From Vibrio breoganii (GTDB lineage Bacteria > Pseudomonadota > Gammaproteobacteria > Enterobacterales > Vibrionaceae): a stretch of DNA of 64,000 bases. Below, piece after piece: positions 39,268-49,082 of this stretch; the first letter of the stretch is position 1; the number at the start of each line of letters is the position of its first letter. The notes beneath the pieces are model-generated. The model was given only the letters and a program-made list of their open reading frames with translations, did not search any database and had not been told where the DNA came from. A program made the position numbers and the translations under genes. Location of the stretch: assembly GCF_001677275.1 (NCBI RefSeq), contig NZ_CP016177.1, positions 124,001 to 188,000 of the forward strand, given 5' to 3'.

Positions 39268-41592
39268 ATGAGTCAGACGATTTTTCAAATTATCGCCGCT
39301 GAGCTAAATGTTGCTACGCAACAGGTGACTGCGACGGCGAACCTGATTGATGAAGGGAATACAGTACCGTTTATCGCTCGCTATAGAAAGGAAGTCACGG
39401 GAGGGCTTGATGATACCCAACTGCGTACCCTAGACAGTCGTTTGACTTATCTACGAGAACTGGCCGAACGTAGGCAGTCGATCCTTAAGTCCATCTCAGA
39501 CCAAGGTAAACTAACCCCTGAGTTGGAAAAAGAGCTCAATCAGGCCGATAACAAGACTCGTCTTGAAGACCTTTACCTTCCATATAAACCTAAGCGTCGC
39601 ACTAAGGGACAGATTGCCATAGAGGCAGGTTTGGAGCCTTTGGCGGATGCGATTTGGGGTAATGCCTCCCTTGTACCTGAGGTAGAAGCTGAGAAATATT
39701 TGAATCCAGAGCAGGGTATCTCTGACACCAAAGCCGCATTGGATGGCGCGCGAGCCATTGTGATGGAAAGAATTGCAGAAGATGCCGACCTGCTAGAAAA
39801 GCTGCGCAACTACCTCAACAAGCATGCACAGCTTCAATCTCGAGTGATTTCTGGCAAAGAGTCTGAGGGAGAGAAGTTCAAGGATTACTTTGAGCATGAT
39901 GAAGCAATAAGCCGAGTACCTTCGCATCGCGCTCTAGCCATGTTGCGCGGACGCAATGAAGGCTTTTTGCAGTTGTCTCTCAATGCTGACCCGGCACAAG
40001 ACCCATCTATTCGCAGCTCATACTGTGAAACCATCATCACGGATCATTACCGAATTTCATTAAGTGATGCCCCTGCTGATACGTGGCGTAAGCAAGTGAT
40101 TAGCTTTGCTTGGAGGGTGAAGGTCTCCATGCACCTTGAAACCGAGCTAATGTCTGCCATGAAAGAGCGCGCAGAGATAGGCGCTATTGAAGTGTTTGCG
40201 ACCAACCTGAAAGACTTGCTAATGGCCGCACCTGCGGGGCCTCGTGCAACATTAGGTCTTGATCCTGGACTAAGAACGGGCTGTAAAATCGCAGTAGTGG
40301 ATGGTACTGGTAAGGTACTGGCAACGGATGTTATCTACCCACATCCACCACAAAAGCAATACGACAAGTCGATGCAAACCATTGAGCGATTGATAAAACA
40401 GCACAATGTGGATTTGGTGGCGATTGGTAACGGTACGGCTTCTCGTGAATCTGACACCTTTATTGGCGACATCATCAAGAAGGGCGTCAAGGTACAAAAG
40501 ATTGTGGTCAGTGAAGCGGGGGCATCTGTGTATTCAGCCTCTGAATTGGCGGCCAAAGAGTTCCCTAATATGGATGTGTCTTTGCGTGGCGCGGTGTCTA
40601 TTGCCCGCCGTTTACAAGACCCACTTGCTGAGCTTGTTAAAATTGACCCTAAATCTATTGGTGTGGGTCAGTATCAGCACGATGTGAGTCAGTCGTCTTT
40701 GGCAAAGCGTTTGGATGCCGTGGTTGAAGACTGTGTAAACGGCGTAGGTGTGGATGTAAACACCGCTTCAGCTGCACTGCTTAATCGTGTGGCGGGCTTA
40801 TCGACCACTCTTGCCCAAAACATCGTGGCGCATCGAGATGATAACGGACGCTTTGAAAGCCGCGCTAGCCTTAAGAAAGTCGCCAGAATGGGACCTAAAG
40901 CGTTCGAGCAGAGTGCGGGCTTCCTGCGAATCATGAATGGTCGCAACCCTCTGGATTCATCATCAGTACACCCTGAGGCCTACCCTGTCGTCAAAACGAT
41001 AGCGGAGAAAACCAGCAAGCCTATCTCAAACCTTATCGGAGATAGTGTCTTCCTAGGTAAGCTAAACGCTATCGATTTTACCAATGAGCAATTTGGTCTG
41101 CCTACGGTCACAGACATCATTAAAGAGCTGGATAAACCAGGTCGAGACCCAAGACCAGAGTTTAAAACAGCGACCTTTGCAGAAGGTATCGATAAGGTGT
41201 CAGACCTTGAAGTAGGTATGGTGCTTGAGGGTGTGGTCTCTAACGTAGCTAATTTTGGCGCATTTGTTGATATTGGCGTACATCAAGATGGTCTCGTGCA
41301 TATCTCTGCGCTCACAGATAAGTATGTCTCTGATCCGCGTGAGGTAGTGAAGGCAGGTGACATCGTTAAGGTTAAGGTGATGGAGGTGGATATCCAGCGT
41401 AAGCGTATCGCTTTATCTATGCGCCTTAATGATCAGCCTGGGCAGGATAACCGTGCGAGCAAACCACAAGGCAACCGAGACAACAAGCGACCAGTAAGAA
41501 ATGAACGTCGTGACAGTCGCTCGGCTGCAGACAATGGTTTGGGCGGCGCTATGGCGGCAGCCTTCGCGAGTGCTGGTAAAAAGCGACGCTAA
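39268..41592 (+). CDS. tex: Tex (YhgF) RNA-binding transcription accessory protein
   Basis: The 774-residue protein has the full Tex layout: N-terminal helical domain, YqgF/RNase H-like domain ([17 protein letters not shown] near residue 328), helix-hairpin-helix segments ([33 protein letters not shown]) and a C-terminal S1 domain ([17 protein letters not shown] near 655). A basic low-complexity tail follows. Tex is linked to RNA handling and transcription. Its position beside greB and ompR-envZ is conserved. Confidence 0.96.
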   Translation: MSQTIFQIIAAELNVATQQVTATANLIDEGNTVPFIARYRKEVTGGLDDTQLRTLDSRLTYLRELAERRQSILKSISDQGKLTPELEKELNQADNKTRLEDLYLPYKPKRRTKGQIAIEAGLEPLADAIWGNASLVPEVEAEKYLNPEQGISDTKAALDGARAIVMERIAEDADLLEKLRNYLNKHAQLQSRVISGKESEGEKFKDYFEHDEAISRVPSHRALAMLRGRNEGFLQLSLNADPAQDPSIRSSYCETIITDHYRISLSDAPADTWRKQVISFAWRVKVSMHLETELMSAMKERAEIGAIEVFATNLKDLLMAAPAGPRATLGLDPGLRTGCKIAVVDGTGKVLATDVIYPHPPQKQYDKSMQTIERLIKQHNVDLVAIGNGTASRESDTFIGDIIKKGVKVQKIVVSEAGASVYSASELAAKEFPNMDVSLRGAVSIARRLQDPLAELVKIDPKSIGVGQYQHDVSQSSLAKRLDAVVEDCVNGVGVDVNTASAALLNRVAGLSTTLAQNIVAHRDDNGRFESRASLKKVARMGPKAFEQSAGFLRIMNGRNPLDSSSVHPEAYPVVKTIAEKTSKPISNLIGDSVFLGKLNAIDFTNEQFGLPTVTDIIKELDKPGRDPRPEFKTATFAEGIDKVSDLEVGMVLEGVVSNVANFGAFVDIGVHQDGLVHISALTDKYVSDPREVVKAGDIVKVKVMEVDIQRKRIALSMRLNDQPGQDNRASKPQGNRDNKRPVRNERRDSRSAADNGLGGAMAAAFASAGKKRR

Positions 41593-41606
41593 CTTCCATT
41601 ATTAAC

Positions 41607-41643
41607 AAAAAGAGCCCTACATATAATATATAGGGCTCTTTTT
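41607..41643. terminator. Bidirectional intrinsic terminator between tex and recG
   Basis: A perfect 13-bp stem (AAAAAGAGCCCTA at 41607-41619 with 41631-41643) has an 11-nt AT-rich loop, flanking A-run and T-run, and lies between the convergent stop codons. Confidence 0.9.
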
Positions 41644-41663
41644 ATTTGTGCCCATAGTTTGAT

Positions 41664-43742
41664 CTATGCCTTGGCATATTCATCACTGTTGACTATCCAG
41701 CGCTGAATGATGGCTTGTGCATTTTCAGGGTATTGTTCATGAATAAAGCGCGCCATTTTTTGTACTTGGGGCACGAGATGTTGATCTCTAACTAAGTCGG
41801 CAATCTTGAAATCGGCAATACCGGTTTGTTTGGTCCCCAGTAGCTCTCCAGGGCCTCTTATTTCAAGGTCACGCTGCGCAATAATAAAACCATCATTACT
41901 CTCTCTTAATACTCCCAGTCGTTTCTGAGCTGTTTTAGACAGTGGTGCATGGTAGAGAAGCACGCAATGACTTGCTACTGTGCCGCGTCCCACTCGTCCA
42001 CGTAGCTGGTGGAGCTGGGCAAGTCCAAGGCGCTCAGGGTTCTCTATGATCATCAAGCTAGCATTGGGCACATCCACGCCCACCTCAATAACCGTGGTTG
42101 CGACCAAGAGCTGAAGCTCATTGGACTTAAACTGCGCCATGATGGCTTGTTTTTCAGCAGGTTTCATACGGCCATGAACCAGCCCAACTTTTAATTCTGG
42201 CAGCTTGGCCGTAAGCTCTTCTGCGATCTCTGCAGCAGCTTGCGCCTCAAGCACCTCGGATTCATCAATCAAGGTACAAACCCAATAGGCTTGTTTTCCT
42301 TCATGAGCGCAGGCTGCGCGAATGCGTTCAATAATATCGGCGCGTTTGGTATCGGGAATAGCCACGGTTTGTATTGGCGTACGCCCCGGTGGGAGCTCAT
42401 CAATCACAGAGGTTTCAAGATCGGCGTAGGCCGTCATAGCAAGGGTTCTAGGGATTGGCGTTGCCGTCATGATCAGCTGGTGAGGGTAGTGACCAGAAGC
42501 GGCCCCTTTCTCTCTTAGCTCGAGTCGCTGATGAACACCAAAGCGGTGTTGCTCATCGATGATAACCAGCGATAGGTTATGAAACTTCACCTGCTCTTGA
42601 AACAGGGCGTGTGTTCCAACGACCATCTGTGCCTCGCCACTAGCAATAGCTTCTAACTGAGTTTGTTTTGCTTTACCAGTAACCTTGCCCGCTAGCCAGC
42701 CGACTTTTATTCCTAGCTGTTCAAACCAAGTAGAAAAGTTGATGGCGTGCTGCTCTGCAAGCAACTCAGTAGGTGCCATCATGGCCACCTGATAACCCTG
42801 CTCAATGGCAGTTACCGCCGCAAGAGCCGCAACGAGAGTTTTACCAGAACCTACATCGCCCTGAACAAGACGCATCATAGGGTGGGGCTTGATAAGATCT
42901 CCCTCGATCTCTTTAACCACTCTCGACTGCGCGTTTGTTGGAGAAAAGGGTAGTAATTCAAGCAACCCTGTTTTGAGGCGTGATGAAGCGGGCAAAGGAA
43001 TCGCTTTGTCTAATTGCCCCTTGCTTCTTAATGCCAGCATAGAAAGGTTCTGTGCCAGTAACTCTTCGATGATAAGTCGCAGTTGCGATGGATGACGGCC
43101 CAAATCAAATTGCTCTAGGTCAATCTCAGGCTCAGGGCGATGAACAATATGTAGTGCTTGATTAAGAGACAGCTGAGCATCATACAAGCCACTCGGTAAT
43201 AGTTCATTGACCGCTGACTTGTCCAGCAGCTCTAACGCTTGATCGGTAAGAGTGCGCAGGGTCAATTGACGCAGGCCATCAGTAGTCGGATAAACAGGGG
43301 TGAGGCTGGATTCAGTTGCGACGGTTTTGCCTTCGTTGAAGAACTTAAAGTCGGGGTGAACAATCTCTAGCCCTTGATTGCCCCTTTTTATCTCACCGTA
43401 GGCATGCACTAACTTGCCTTCACTGAAGTTATTTTTCATTCCAGCGGTAAAGTTAAAAAATCGCAGTGTAATGGTGCCATTGCCGTCGCTAATCTTAACG
43501 GTCAACATTTTTCGCCTGGCAAAAACAGTATCCACTGACATTACCTTGCCTTGTACTCCAGCCCATAGTCCTGCGTGCAAACTGGCCATTGGATAGACGC
43601 GAGTTCGGTCTTCATAGCGATGAGGAAGGTGAAATAAAAGGTCTTGAACGGTAATTAGGCCTATCTTAGCCAATTTTTCGGCAACTTTAGCACCAACGCC
43701 ATTTAGGGATGTCAGTGGAATTGCAGATAGGAGTTGCGACAT
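41664..43742 (-). CDS. recG: ATP-dependent DNA helicase RecG
   Basis: RecG reverses stalled replication forks and migrates branched DNA. The 692-residue protein has the N-terminal wedge/OB domain (about 60-160), Walker A VQGDVGSGKTLVAAL near residue 292, the DEQH box VIIDEQHRFGVHQR, motif III MTATPIPRTLAM, and motif VI QLRGRVGRG. Length and motifs are normal. Confidence 0.97.
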   Translation of the reverse strand: MSQLLSAIPLTSLNGVGAKVAEKLAKIGLITVQDLLFHLPHRYEDRTRVYPMASLHAGLWAGVQGKVMSVDTVFARRKMLTVKISDGNGTITLRFFNFTAGMKNNFSEGKLVHAYGEIKRGNQGLEIVHPDFKFFNEGKTVATESSLTPVYPTTDGLRQLTLRTLTDQALELLDKSAVNELLPSGLYDAQLSLNQALHIVHRPEPEIDLEQFDLGRHPSQLRLIIEELLAQNLSMLALRSKGQLDKAIPLPASSRLKTGLLELLPFSPTNAQSRVVKEIEGDLIKPHPMMRLVQGDVGSGKTLVAALAAVTAIEQGYQVAMMAPTELLAEQHAINFSTWFEQLGIKVGWLAGKVTGKAKQTQLEAIASGEAQMVVGTHALFQEQVKFHNLSLVIIDEQHRFGVHQRLELREKGAASGHYPHQLIMTATPIPRTLAMTAYADLETSVIDELPPGRTPIQTVAIPDTKRADIIERIRAACAHEGKQAYWVCTLIDESEVLEAQAAAEIAEELTAKLPELKVGLVHGRMKPAEKQAIMAQFKSNELQLLVATTVIEVGVDVPNASLMIIENPERLGLAQLHQLRGRVGRGTVASHCVLLYHAPLSKTAQKRLGVLRESNDGFIIAQRDLEIRGPGELLGTKQTGIADFKIADLVRDQHLVPQVQKMARFIHEQYPENAQAIIQRWIVNSDEYAKA

Positions 43743-44123
43743 TCTGACTCCGATAAGTGAATGATTTATATCAATATGGTGGCAGGCTTTACGTTATCTT
43801 AGGTTATCAATTTAACCTAGCCAAACACAAATAATCGCCCAGCATAATTAAATATAGGGCGGATGGAGAATTAGTAGTTGTAGGGTGTAGGATTTCTGGT
43901 AACATACGCGCACTATTTTTGAACAATAATCAGCTCTGCTAAAAAAAGATCAGCGATTTATGCAAAAAGGATCTGTTCGGGTCTTGAGCAATTGCGATCA
44001 ACTTAGTATAATGCGCGACCTTTGATAGCCTTGTATGGGTTTTCCATAACGGTTTTTGACCTCATAAGAGAGGTTCGGCCACCAAGGTTGATATCGAGCT
44101 GAAACGATTTGGAGAAGACATTC
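43743..44123 (+). promoter_or_regulatory. rpmB upstream region with strong promoter and leader (381 bp, no gene)
   Basis: The distal part (43743-43980) shows no coding frame or recognised element. The proximal part carries the rpmB promoter and a leader of about 105 nt. In the leader, TATGG/CCATA (44034-44048) and ACCTC/GAGGT (44059-44074) can form two short hairpins before the ribosome site GGAG at about 44110. A role in ribosomal-protein feedback is possible but not shown. Confidence 0.5.
43984..44012 (+). promoter_or_regulatory. Strong sigma-70 promoter of rpmB-rpmG
   Basis: TTGAGC (43984-43989) and a perfect TATAAT (44007-44012) are separated by exactly 17 nt and followed by the GC-rich discriminator GCGCGA, the pattern of stringently controlled ribosomal promoters. 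Predicted start near 44019. Confidence 0.88.
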
Positions 44124-44360
44124 ATGTCCCGAGTATGCCAAGTAACTGGTAAGCGTCCTGTAACGGGTAACAACCGTTCTCACGCACGCAACGCTACTAA
44201 GCGCCGTTTTCTGCCGAACCTACAAACTCATCGTTTCTGGGTAGAGAGCGAAAAACGTTTTGTTAAACTACGTCTAACTGCTAAAGGCATGCGTATCATC
44301 GACAAGAAAGGCATTGATGCTGTACTTGTAGATATTCGTGCACGTGGCGAAAACGTTTAA
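44124..44360 (+). CDS. rpmB: 50S ribosomal protein L28
   Basis: The 78-residue basic protein starts [17 protein letters not shown] and has the L28 sequence [20 protein letters not shown]. It has only the single N-terminal Cys, so it is the zinc-free form. The ATG at 44124 is chosen over the in-frame TTG at 44109, which sits on the ribosome-binding GGAG. It forms an operon with rpmG. Confidence 0.98.
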   Translation: MSRVCQVTGKRPVTGNNRSHARNATKRRFLPNLQTHRFWVESEKRFVKLRLTAKGMRIIDKKGIDAVLVDIRARGENV

Positions 44361-44373
44361 GAGGAATTGAGCA

Positions 44374-44541
44374 ATGGCTAAAGGCATTCGCGAAAAAATC
44401 AAACTTGTTTCTTCTGCTGGTACAGGTCACTTCTATACTACAGATAAAAACAAGCGTAACATGCCGGGCAAATTTGAGATCAAGAAATTTGATCCAGTTG
44501 TTCGTCAGCACGTTATGTACAAAGAAGCTAAAATCAAGTAA
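44374..44541 (+). CDS. rpmG: 50S ribosomal protein L33
   Basis: A 55-residue basic protein, [14 protein letters not shown] through MYKEAKIK, matches L33 over its full length. It has no Cys, so it is the zinc-independent form. GAGGAA lies upstream and the gap to rpmB is 13 nt. Confidence 0.98.
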   Translation: MAKGIREKIKLVSSAGTGHFYTTDKNKRNMPGKFEIKKFDPVVRQHVMYKEAKIK

Positions 44542-44566
44542 TTGATACTTCTTTAAGCAGAACATA

Positions 44567-44597
44567 AAAACCCAGCACTTGTTGCTGGGTTTTTTTG
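44567..44597 (+). terminator. Intrinsic terminator of rpmB-rpmG
   Basis: An 11-bp stem (AAAACCCAGCA, 44567-44577, with 44583-44593) closes the loop CTTGT and ends in a T-run. It lies 25 nt after the rpmG stop. Confidence 0.92.
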
Positions 44598-44647
44598 TGC
44601 CTGAAAAACGCTACAATCAAACTCCGTATGATTAATTTGAGCCACTC

Positions 44648-45460
44648 ATGCCCGAGTTACCCGAAGTAGAAGTCTCCCGAATGGGCATCAGCCCGCACAT
44701 CACTGGTCAAACAATAAAGAAGCTGGTGGTGCGTCAGCGACAGCTGCGATGGCCTGTACCTGAAAAGCTAGAGCAGTTACAAGGCGTGGTGATTGAAGCG
44801 GTTGAGCGTCGAGCTAAGTATCTACTGCTAAGAACGGAGCAAGGAAGCATAGTGGTCCACCTTGGGATGTCTGGCTCCCTTCGTATTCAAGATTCAAGTC
44901 TAGAACCAACTAAGCATGATCACGTGGATCTGGTGCTAGAAAATGACAAGATGCTACGCTACAACGATCCCCGCCGCTTTGGCTCATGGCAATGGGTCGG
45001 TAATGACGAGTCGTTAGCGCTTTTAGACAACCTAGGTCCTGAGCCTCTCTCTGATGAATTCTGCACTGAACATATTATTCTACTAGCGGCAAAGCGCCGT
45101 GTGGCAGTAAAGCAGTTCATAATGGATAATAAGGTGGTAGTGGGTGTCGGTAATATCTACGCCAATGAATCTCTTTTTAATGCTAGAATTCATCCATTAA
45201 GACCTGCAAATTCATTGACTTATGATGAGTGGGGATTGCTGGTGGACGAGATTAAGCTAGTGCTGGCGAACGCCATTAAACAAGGCGGCACCACGTTAAA
45301 TGACTTTGAACAGCCAGATGGCAAGCCAGGCTACTTTGCTCAGCAGTTACAAGTCTATGGTCGTGCAGGCGAGGCATGCCCTGTCTGCAAAACAGAAATT
45401 AGTCAGAAGATGGTCGGGCAGAGAAATACCTTTTGGTGTGATCATTGTCAGATTGAATGA
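44648..45460 (+). CDS. mutM: Formamidopyrimidine-DNA glycosylase MutM
   Basis: MutM removes 8-oxoguanine and formamidopyrimidines from DNA. After the initiator Met come the catalytic PELPE residues (Pro2, Glu3). The H2TH region is [14 protein letters not shown], and the C-terminal zinc finger has CPVC and CDHC. The 270-residue protein is complete. As in E. coli, it lies near coaD and waaA, although here the LPS genes are inserted between. Confidence 0.97.
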   Translation: MPELPEVEVSRMGISPHITGQTIKKLVVRQRQLRWPVPEKLEQLQGVVIEAVERRAKYLLLRTEQGSIVVHLGMSGSLRIQDSSLEPTKHDHVDLVLENDKMLRYNDPRRFGSWQWVGNDESLALLDNLGPEPLSDEFCTEHIILLAAKRRVAVKQFIMDNKVVVGVGNIYANESLFNARIHPLRPANSLTYDEWGLLVDEIKLVLANAIKQGGTTLNDFEQPDGKPGYFAQQLQVYGRAGEACPVCKTEISQKMVGQRNTFWCDHCQIE

Positions 45461-45528
45461 TAATGAATAGCAAGGCATTGCATAAGCAAAGTATCATATG
45501 GGAATGATTTTCTTATGTAACCAAGCAT

Positions 45529-46599
45529 ATGCCTCAAAAGATCCTAGTACTATCAACAATGTTATTAGGCGATAGCCTCCTTACCACTGGTTTAACTCGA
45601 AGTTTAAGGCGAGCATATCCCGATAGCCAAATTGATGTTCTAGTGACTCGTAACGGTCACTTGGCATTTAATGGTAATCCTGATATCAACAACATTGTAT
45701 ATCTAGACAAAAAACCATCGTTCAAGGATCTACTTGGGTTTGCGGTAAAAAATTGGCGTCAATATGATCTAGTTCTAAATGATAGAATTAGCGATAAGCC
45801 GATGCTTTATACTTGGATTTGTGGCAAGCAGCGTATCGGTTTCATCGATTCAAAGTTACCTAAAATTAGACGCTTGTTTTACACCAAAACAGTAGATATC
45901 AACCCTAAGGTTGAGCACCAGTTCTATCGCAATATGCGTCTTCTGAATCCTGTTGGAATCAGTAAGGAAATGCACCTAGTTGCGCCCGAGGCAAAAGGGT
46001 GTGACTTGCTTGAAGCCTTACCGACTAGATATATTATTTTGCATTGCCCTGCCTCCTCTGATTTTAAGCAGTGGCCAATTGACTATTGGCAGGAACTAGC
46101 TAAAAAACTACTTAATGAAGGATACTTTCTAGTCTTCACTGGAGCTAACTCGGAGCGAGATACTCAAATCGTTCAAGAGGTAACTGAGTGCTTACCCAAA
46201 GCCGGGTGGTTAGATATTTGCGGTAAGGTTCCGTTAAATCAAATGAGTTTAGTCGCAAAAAATAGCAATGGCTTTGTCGGTCCTGATACTGGGCCTGCGC
46301 ATTTAGCCGCAGGGTACCCTATTCCCCAAGTGGTGCTCTTTGGCGGTACATTGCCGGATATATGGGCCCCATGGCCTTACAATTATTCAAAAGATGGGGT
46401 ACCTTTCAATCGCAAGGGATTAGCGCAATCTGTGAATAATATTACTATTATTCAAAGTGGTTTGGATTGTGTACCTTGTGGCGGGAAATCTTGTAGCCTT
46501 AATAACTCATCAAAACCCGAGTGCTTGGCCAATGTCAATGCTCAAACGGTTTTTGAATCTATAGTAATTAAAATGCCACTGTCGAAATGTGGCCAATAG
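45529..46599 (+). CDS. GT9 (heptosyltransferase-like) glycosyltransferase
   Basis: The 356-residue protein opens with a nucleotide-sugar GT-B fold (KILVLSTMLLGDSLLTTGL) and has the GT9 C-terminal signature GFVGPDTGPAHLAAGY near residue 245. GT9 enzymes add heptose or similar sugars to the LPS core. A Cys-rich tail (CVPCGGKSC) is unusual but occurs in some heptosyltransferases. The acceptor is not predictable. It is the first gene of the glycan locus, 68 nt after mutM, and the next gene follows by 7 nt. Confidence 0.85.
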   Translation: MPQKILVLSTMLLGDSLLTTGLTRSLRRAYPDSQIDVLVTRNGHLAFNGNPDINNIVYLDKKPSFKDLLGFAVKNWRQYDLVLNDRISDKPMLYTWICGKQRIGFIDSKLPKIRRLFYTKTVDINPKVEHQFYRNMRLLNPVGISKEMHLVAPEAKGCDLLEALPTRYIILHCPASSDFKQWPIDYWQELAKKLLNEGYFLVFTGANSERDTQIVQEVTECLPKAGWLDICGKVPLNQMSLVAKNSNGFVGPDTGPAHLAAGYPIPQVVLFGGTLPDIWAPWPYNYSKDGVPFNRKGLAQSVNNITIIQSGLDCVPCGGKSCSLNNSSKPECLANVNAQTVFESIVIKMPLSKCGQ

Positions 46600-46606
46600 T
46601 GATTGT

Positions 46607-47611
46607 ATGAAATATTTAGTAACTGGAGCTGCGGGCTTCATTGGAAGTGCGGTTGTTGAACGTTTGACGGATGCGGGTCATGAGGTTGTCGGTATCGATA
46701 ACATGAATGACTACTATCAGGTTTCGCTAAAAGAAGATCGCTTGACGCGTATCGTTCACGATAAGTTTGTGTTCAAGAACTTAGATCTGGCCGATCGTGA
46801 AGGGATCGCAACATTATTTGCTGAAGAGCAATTTGATAAGGTTATTCACTTAGCGGCTCAAGCTGGCGTTCGTTACTCTATCGATAACCCTTTAGCATAT
46901 GCGGACAGCAACCTAGTCGGGCATCTAACCATTCTTGAAGGTTGCCGACACCATAAGATTAAGCATCTTGTGTATGCGTCTTCTAGTTCAGTCTACGGCC
47001 TTAACAAAAAGATGCCTTTTGATACTGCTGACTCTGTGGACCATCCTATCTCGCTATATGCCGCCACTAAAAAATCGAACGAGTTAATGGCTCACACCTA
47101 TTCTCACCTTTACGGTGTGCCAACAACGGGTCTACGCTTTTTCACTGTATACGGCCCTTGGGGACGCCCGGACATGGCGTTATTCAAGTTTACCAAGGCA
47201 ATTATGAATGGCGACGAGATTGATGTGTACAACAACGGTGATATGCAACGTGACTTCACCTATATCGATGATATCGTAGAGGGCATTATCCGCATTCAAG
47301 ATGTTGTCCCTGAAGCGAACAGTGATTGGAGCGTAGAACAAGGCTCTCCTGCAACCAGTTCTGCGCCATATCGTGTATATAACATTGGCCACGGCAGCCC
47401 AGTGAAGCTAATGGAATACATTGAAGCATTGGAAGATGCACTAGGTGTGGAAGCGAAGAAAAACTTTATGCCTATGCAACCTGGCGATGTGTACGCTACT
47501 TACGCCGATACAGAGGACTTATTCAAGGCTACTGGATACAAGCCTAAGGTGAAGGTCAAAGAGGGTGTGAAAGCCTTTGCTGATTGGTATAAAGCCTACT
47601 ACGAACTCTAA
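46607..47611 (+). CDS. UDP-glucuronate 4-epimerase-like SDR enzyme
   Basis: The 334-residue NAD-dependent epimerase has the Rossmann motif GAAGFIGS, catalytic Ser in YASSSSVYG and YxxxK as YAATKKS. The segment FMPMQPGDVYATYAD near residue 295 is typical of UDP-glucuronate 4-epimerases, which supply UDP-galacturonate. The product may be galacturonic acid for the LPS core. I start at ATG 46607; a GTG at 46589 is in frame but overlaps the preceding gene. Confidence 0.85.
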   Translation: MKYLVTGAAGFIGSAVVERLTDAGHEVVGIDNMNDYYQVSLKEDRLTRIVHDKFVFKNLDLADREGIATLFAEEQFDKVIHLAAQAGVRYSIDNPLAYADSNLVGHLTILEGCRHHKIKHLVYASSSSVYGLNKKMPFDTADSVDHPISLYAATKKSNELMAHTYSHLYGVPTTGLRFFTVYGPWGRPDMALFKFTKAIMNGDEIDVYNNGDMQRDFTYIDDIVEGIIRIQDVVPEANSDWSVEQGSPATSSAPYRVYNIGHGSPVKLMEYIEALEDALGVEAKKNFMPMQPGDVYATYADTEDLFKATGYKPKVKVKEGVKAFADWYKAYYEL

Positions 47612-47618
47612 GTTTAGC

Positions 47619-48560
47619 ATGCGCCATATCGTTCATATACTTGACCAGCCTATGCCACCACTACCTGATAGTGGTGGTTCTAATCGATTAGTCGAGTGGT
47701 TGGCACAAGAGCAGAATAATTTAGGTCATAAGGTGACTGTTATAGCGCCTATGGGTAATAAAACTAGCCACTTTGAATTTATACAAAATCCCGTGGTTAG
47801 TACGTCGTGGGAAAGCCTGAACGAAGTTTTACCTTCAGATACAACTGATATCGAAATACACTGTGGTTTGCCGGAGAGTATTTCTGAAGGAATTCAGAGC
47901 CGCGGGCTAGGGTTACTAAATGTTATTCATGGTGGGCAAGGACATGAGATAAATGGTGTCTATGTATCTAGATCACATGCAAAGAATAACGGTAGAGAAA
48001 AATTCATTCACAATGGTATTCCAGAACAAACGGTTGAGTTTGGTCTGGAGAAAGATGAATTCTTACTATTCTTGGCCAAGGTTAAACGCAGTAAAAAGGG
48101 GATATCAACAGCCATAAAAATCGCTAAAAGTAGTAAAACTAGGCTTGTAGTGGCTGGAGGTCATAGATTCGGCAATCCAGAAACATGGTTCAACTGGCAT
48201 CCCTATATTAAACCCGTTGGCTATATAAACGGTAAGAAAAAGTCCCATTATCTCAGCAAAGCTAAAGCCTTGCTGGTACCGATACAATGGGAAGAACCGT
48301 TTGGGTTGACTGTCGTAGAGGCAATGCTATCTGGTACTCCGGTTATTGCATTTAGGAGAGGGGCCATGAGTGAATTGATTATTGATGGAACAACCGGATT
48401 CTTATGTGATAACGAAGAGCAAATGTTAGCCGCTATCTCAAAAGTATCAGCCCTAGATCCGGTACAAATTCGAAAGCACGCAAGACATCATTTCTCATCT
48501 ATGAAGATGGCTAAAGAGCATTTGAACCTCTTGGATCTATCTTTGAAAGAAAGTTGGTAG
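47619..48560 (+). CDS. GT4-family glycosyltransferase
   Basis: The 313-residue GT-B enzyme has the N-terminal PLPDSGGSNRLVEWLAQ acceptor domain and a C-terminal donor-binding motif EPFGLTVVEAMLSGTPVIA with the GT4 E-x7-E pair. It is short for the family because the acceptor domain is compact. The start is ATG 47619, eight bases after the epimerase stop. Sugar specificity unknown. A bidirectional terminator follows. Confidence 0.82.
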   Translation: MRHIVHILDQPMPPLPDSGGSNRLVEWLAQEQNNLGHKVTVIAPMGNKTSHFEFIQNPVVSTSWESLNEVLPSDTTDIEIHCGLPESISEGIQSRGLGLLNVIHGGQGHEINGVYVSRSHAKNNGREKFIHNGIPEQTVEFGLEKDEFLLFLAKVKRSKKGISTAIKIAKSSKTRLVVAGGHRFGNPETWFNWHPYIKPVGYINGKKKSHYLSKAKALLVPIQWEEPFGLTVVEAMLSGTPVIAFRRGAMSELIIDGTTGFLCDNEEQMLAAISKVSALDPVQIRKHARHHFSSMKMAKEHLNLLDLSLKESW

Positions 48561-48585
48561 TTAGGTGCGAAATGAATTTAGATTC

Positions 48586-48613
48586 AAAAGGTTTAGCAAA
48601 AGCTAAACCTTTT
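48586..48613. terminator. Bidirectional terminator overlapping the coaD stop codon
   Basis: A perfect 12-bp stem (AAAAGGTTTAGC at 48586-48597 with 48602-48613) and AAAA loop lie between the convergent GT4 gene and coaD. The right arm contains the last codons and stop of coaD (CTA at 48603-48605 on the plus strand). Confidence 0.85.
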
Positions 48614-49079
48614 CTTTTATGCGCTTAAAAACAGATGCAGGTACAAAGCCTTCAACATCGCCACCATGAATTGCAACTTCGCGAACTATGGTTGAGGATA
48701 GAAAAGCAAACTCTTCTGAAGGCGTTAAGAATATACTTTCGAGATCAGGCAGTAATTTTCGATACATGCTGGTCAAGCCGAATTCATATTCGAAGTCCAT
48801 GGTTGTGCGTAAACCACGAACAAGAAGGTTCGCTTTCTTTTCCTTCGCAAATTCAATTAGTAACCCAGAAAACCCTTCCACATAGACGTTATCTAGATGA
48901 GCTACGGACTCTTGGAGCATAGCGACACGCTCTTCTAAGGAGAACATAGTGTTTTTGCTTGGGCTAGCCGCCACACAGACCGTTACTTTTTCAAACAGGT
49001 TTGCGGCACGCGTGATGATATCCAAATGGCCATTGGTTAGAGGATCAAAGGTGCCGGGATAGAGGACGTGGTTTTTCAT
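48603..49079 (-). CDS. coaD: Phosphopantetheine adenylyltransferase
   Basis: CoaD catalyses the fourth step of coenzyme A synthesis, adenylating 4'-phosphopantetheine. The 158-residue protein has the nucleotidyltransferase motif [16 protein letters not shown] (TxGH-type) and the C-terminal SSTIVREVA. Size and motifs are normal. It begins 3 nt after the upstream GT9 gene on the minus strand. Confidence 0.97.
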   Translation of the reverse strand: MKNHVLYPGTFDPLTNGHLDIITRAANLFEKVTVCVAASPSKNTMFSLEERVAMLQESVAHLDNVYVEGFSGLLIEFAKEKKANLLVRGLRTTMDFEYEFGLTSMYRKLLPDLESIFLTPSEEFAFLSSTIVREVAIHGGDVEGFVPASVFKRIKEKV

Positions 49080-49082
49080 AGA

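Noticed and set aside
45461..45528. JUMPstart/ops element (GGCGGTAG) for RfaH at the head of the glycan locus
   Set aside because: No such sequence is present here or upstream of 52280.
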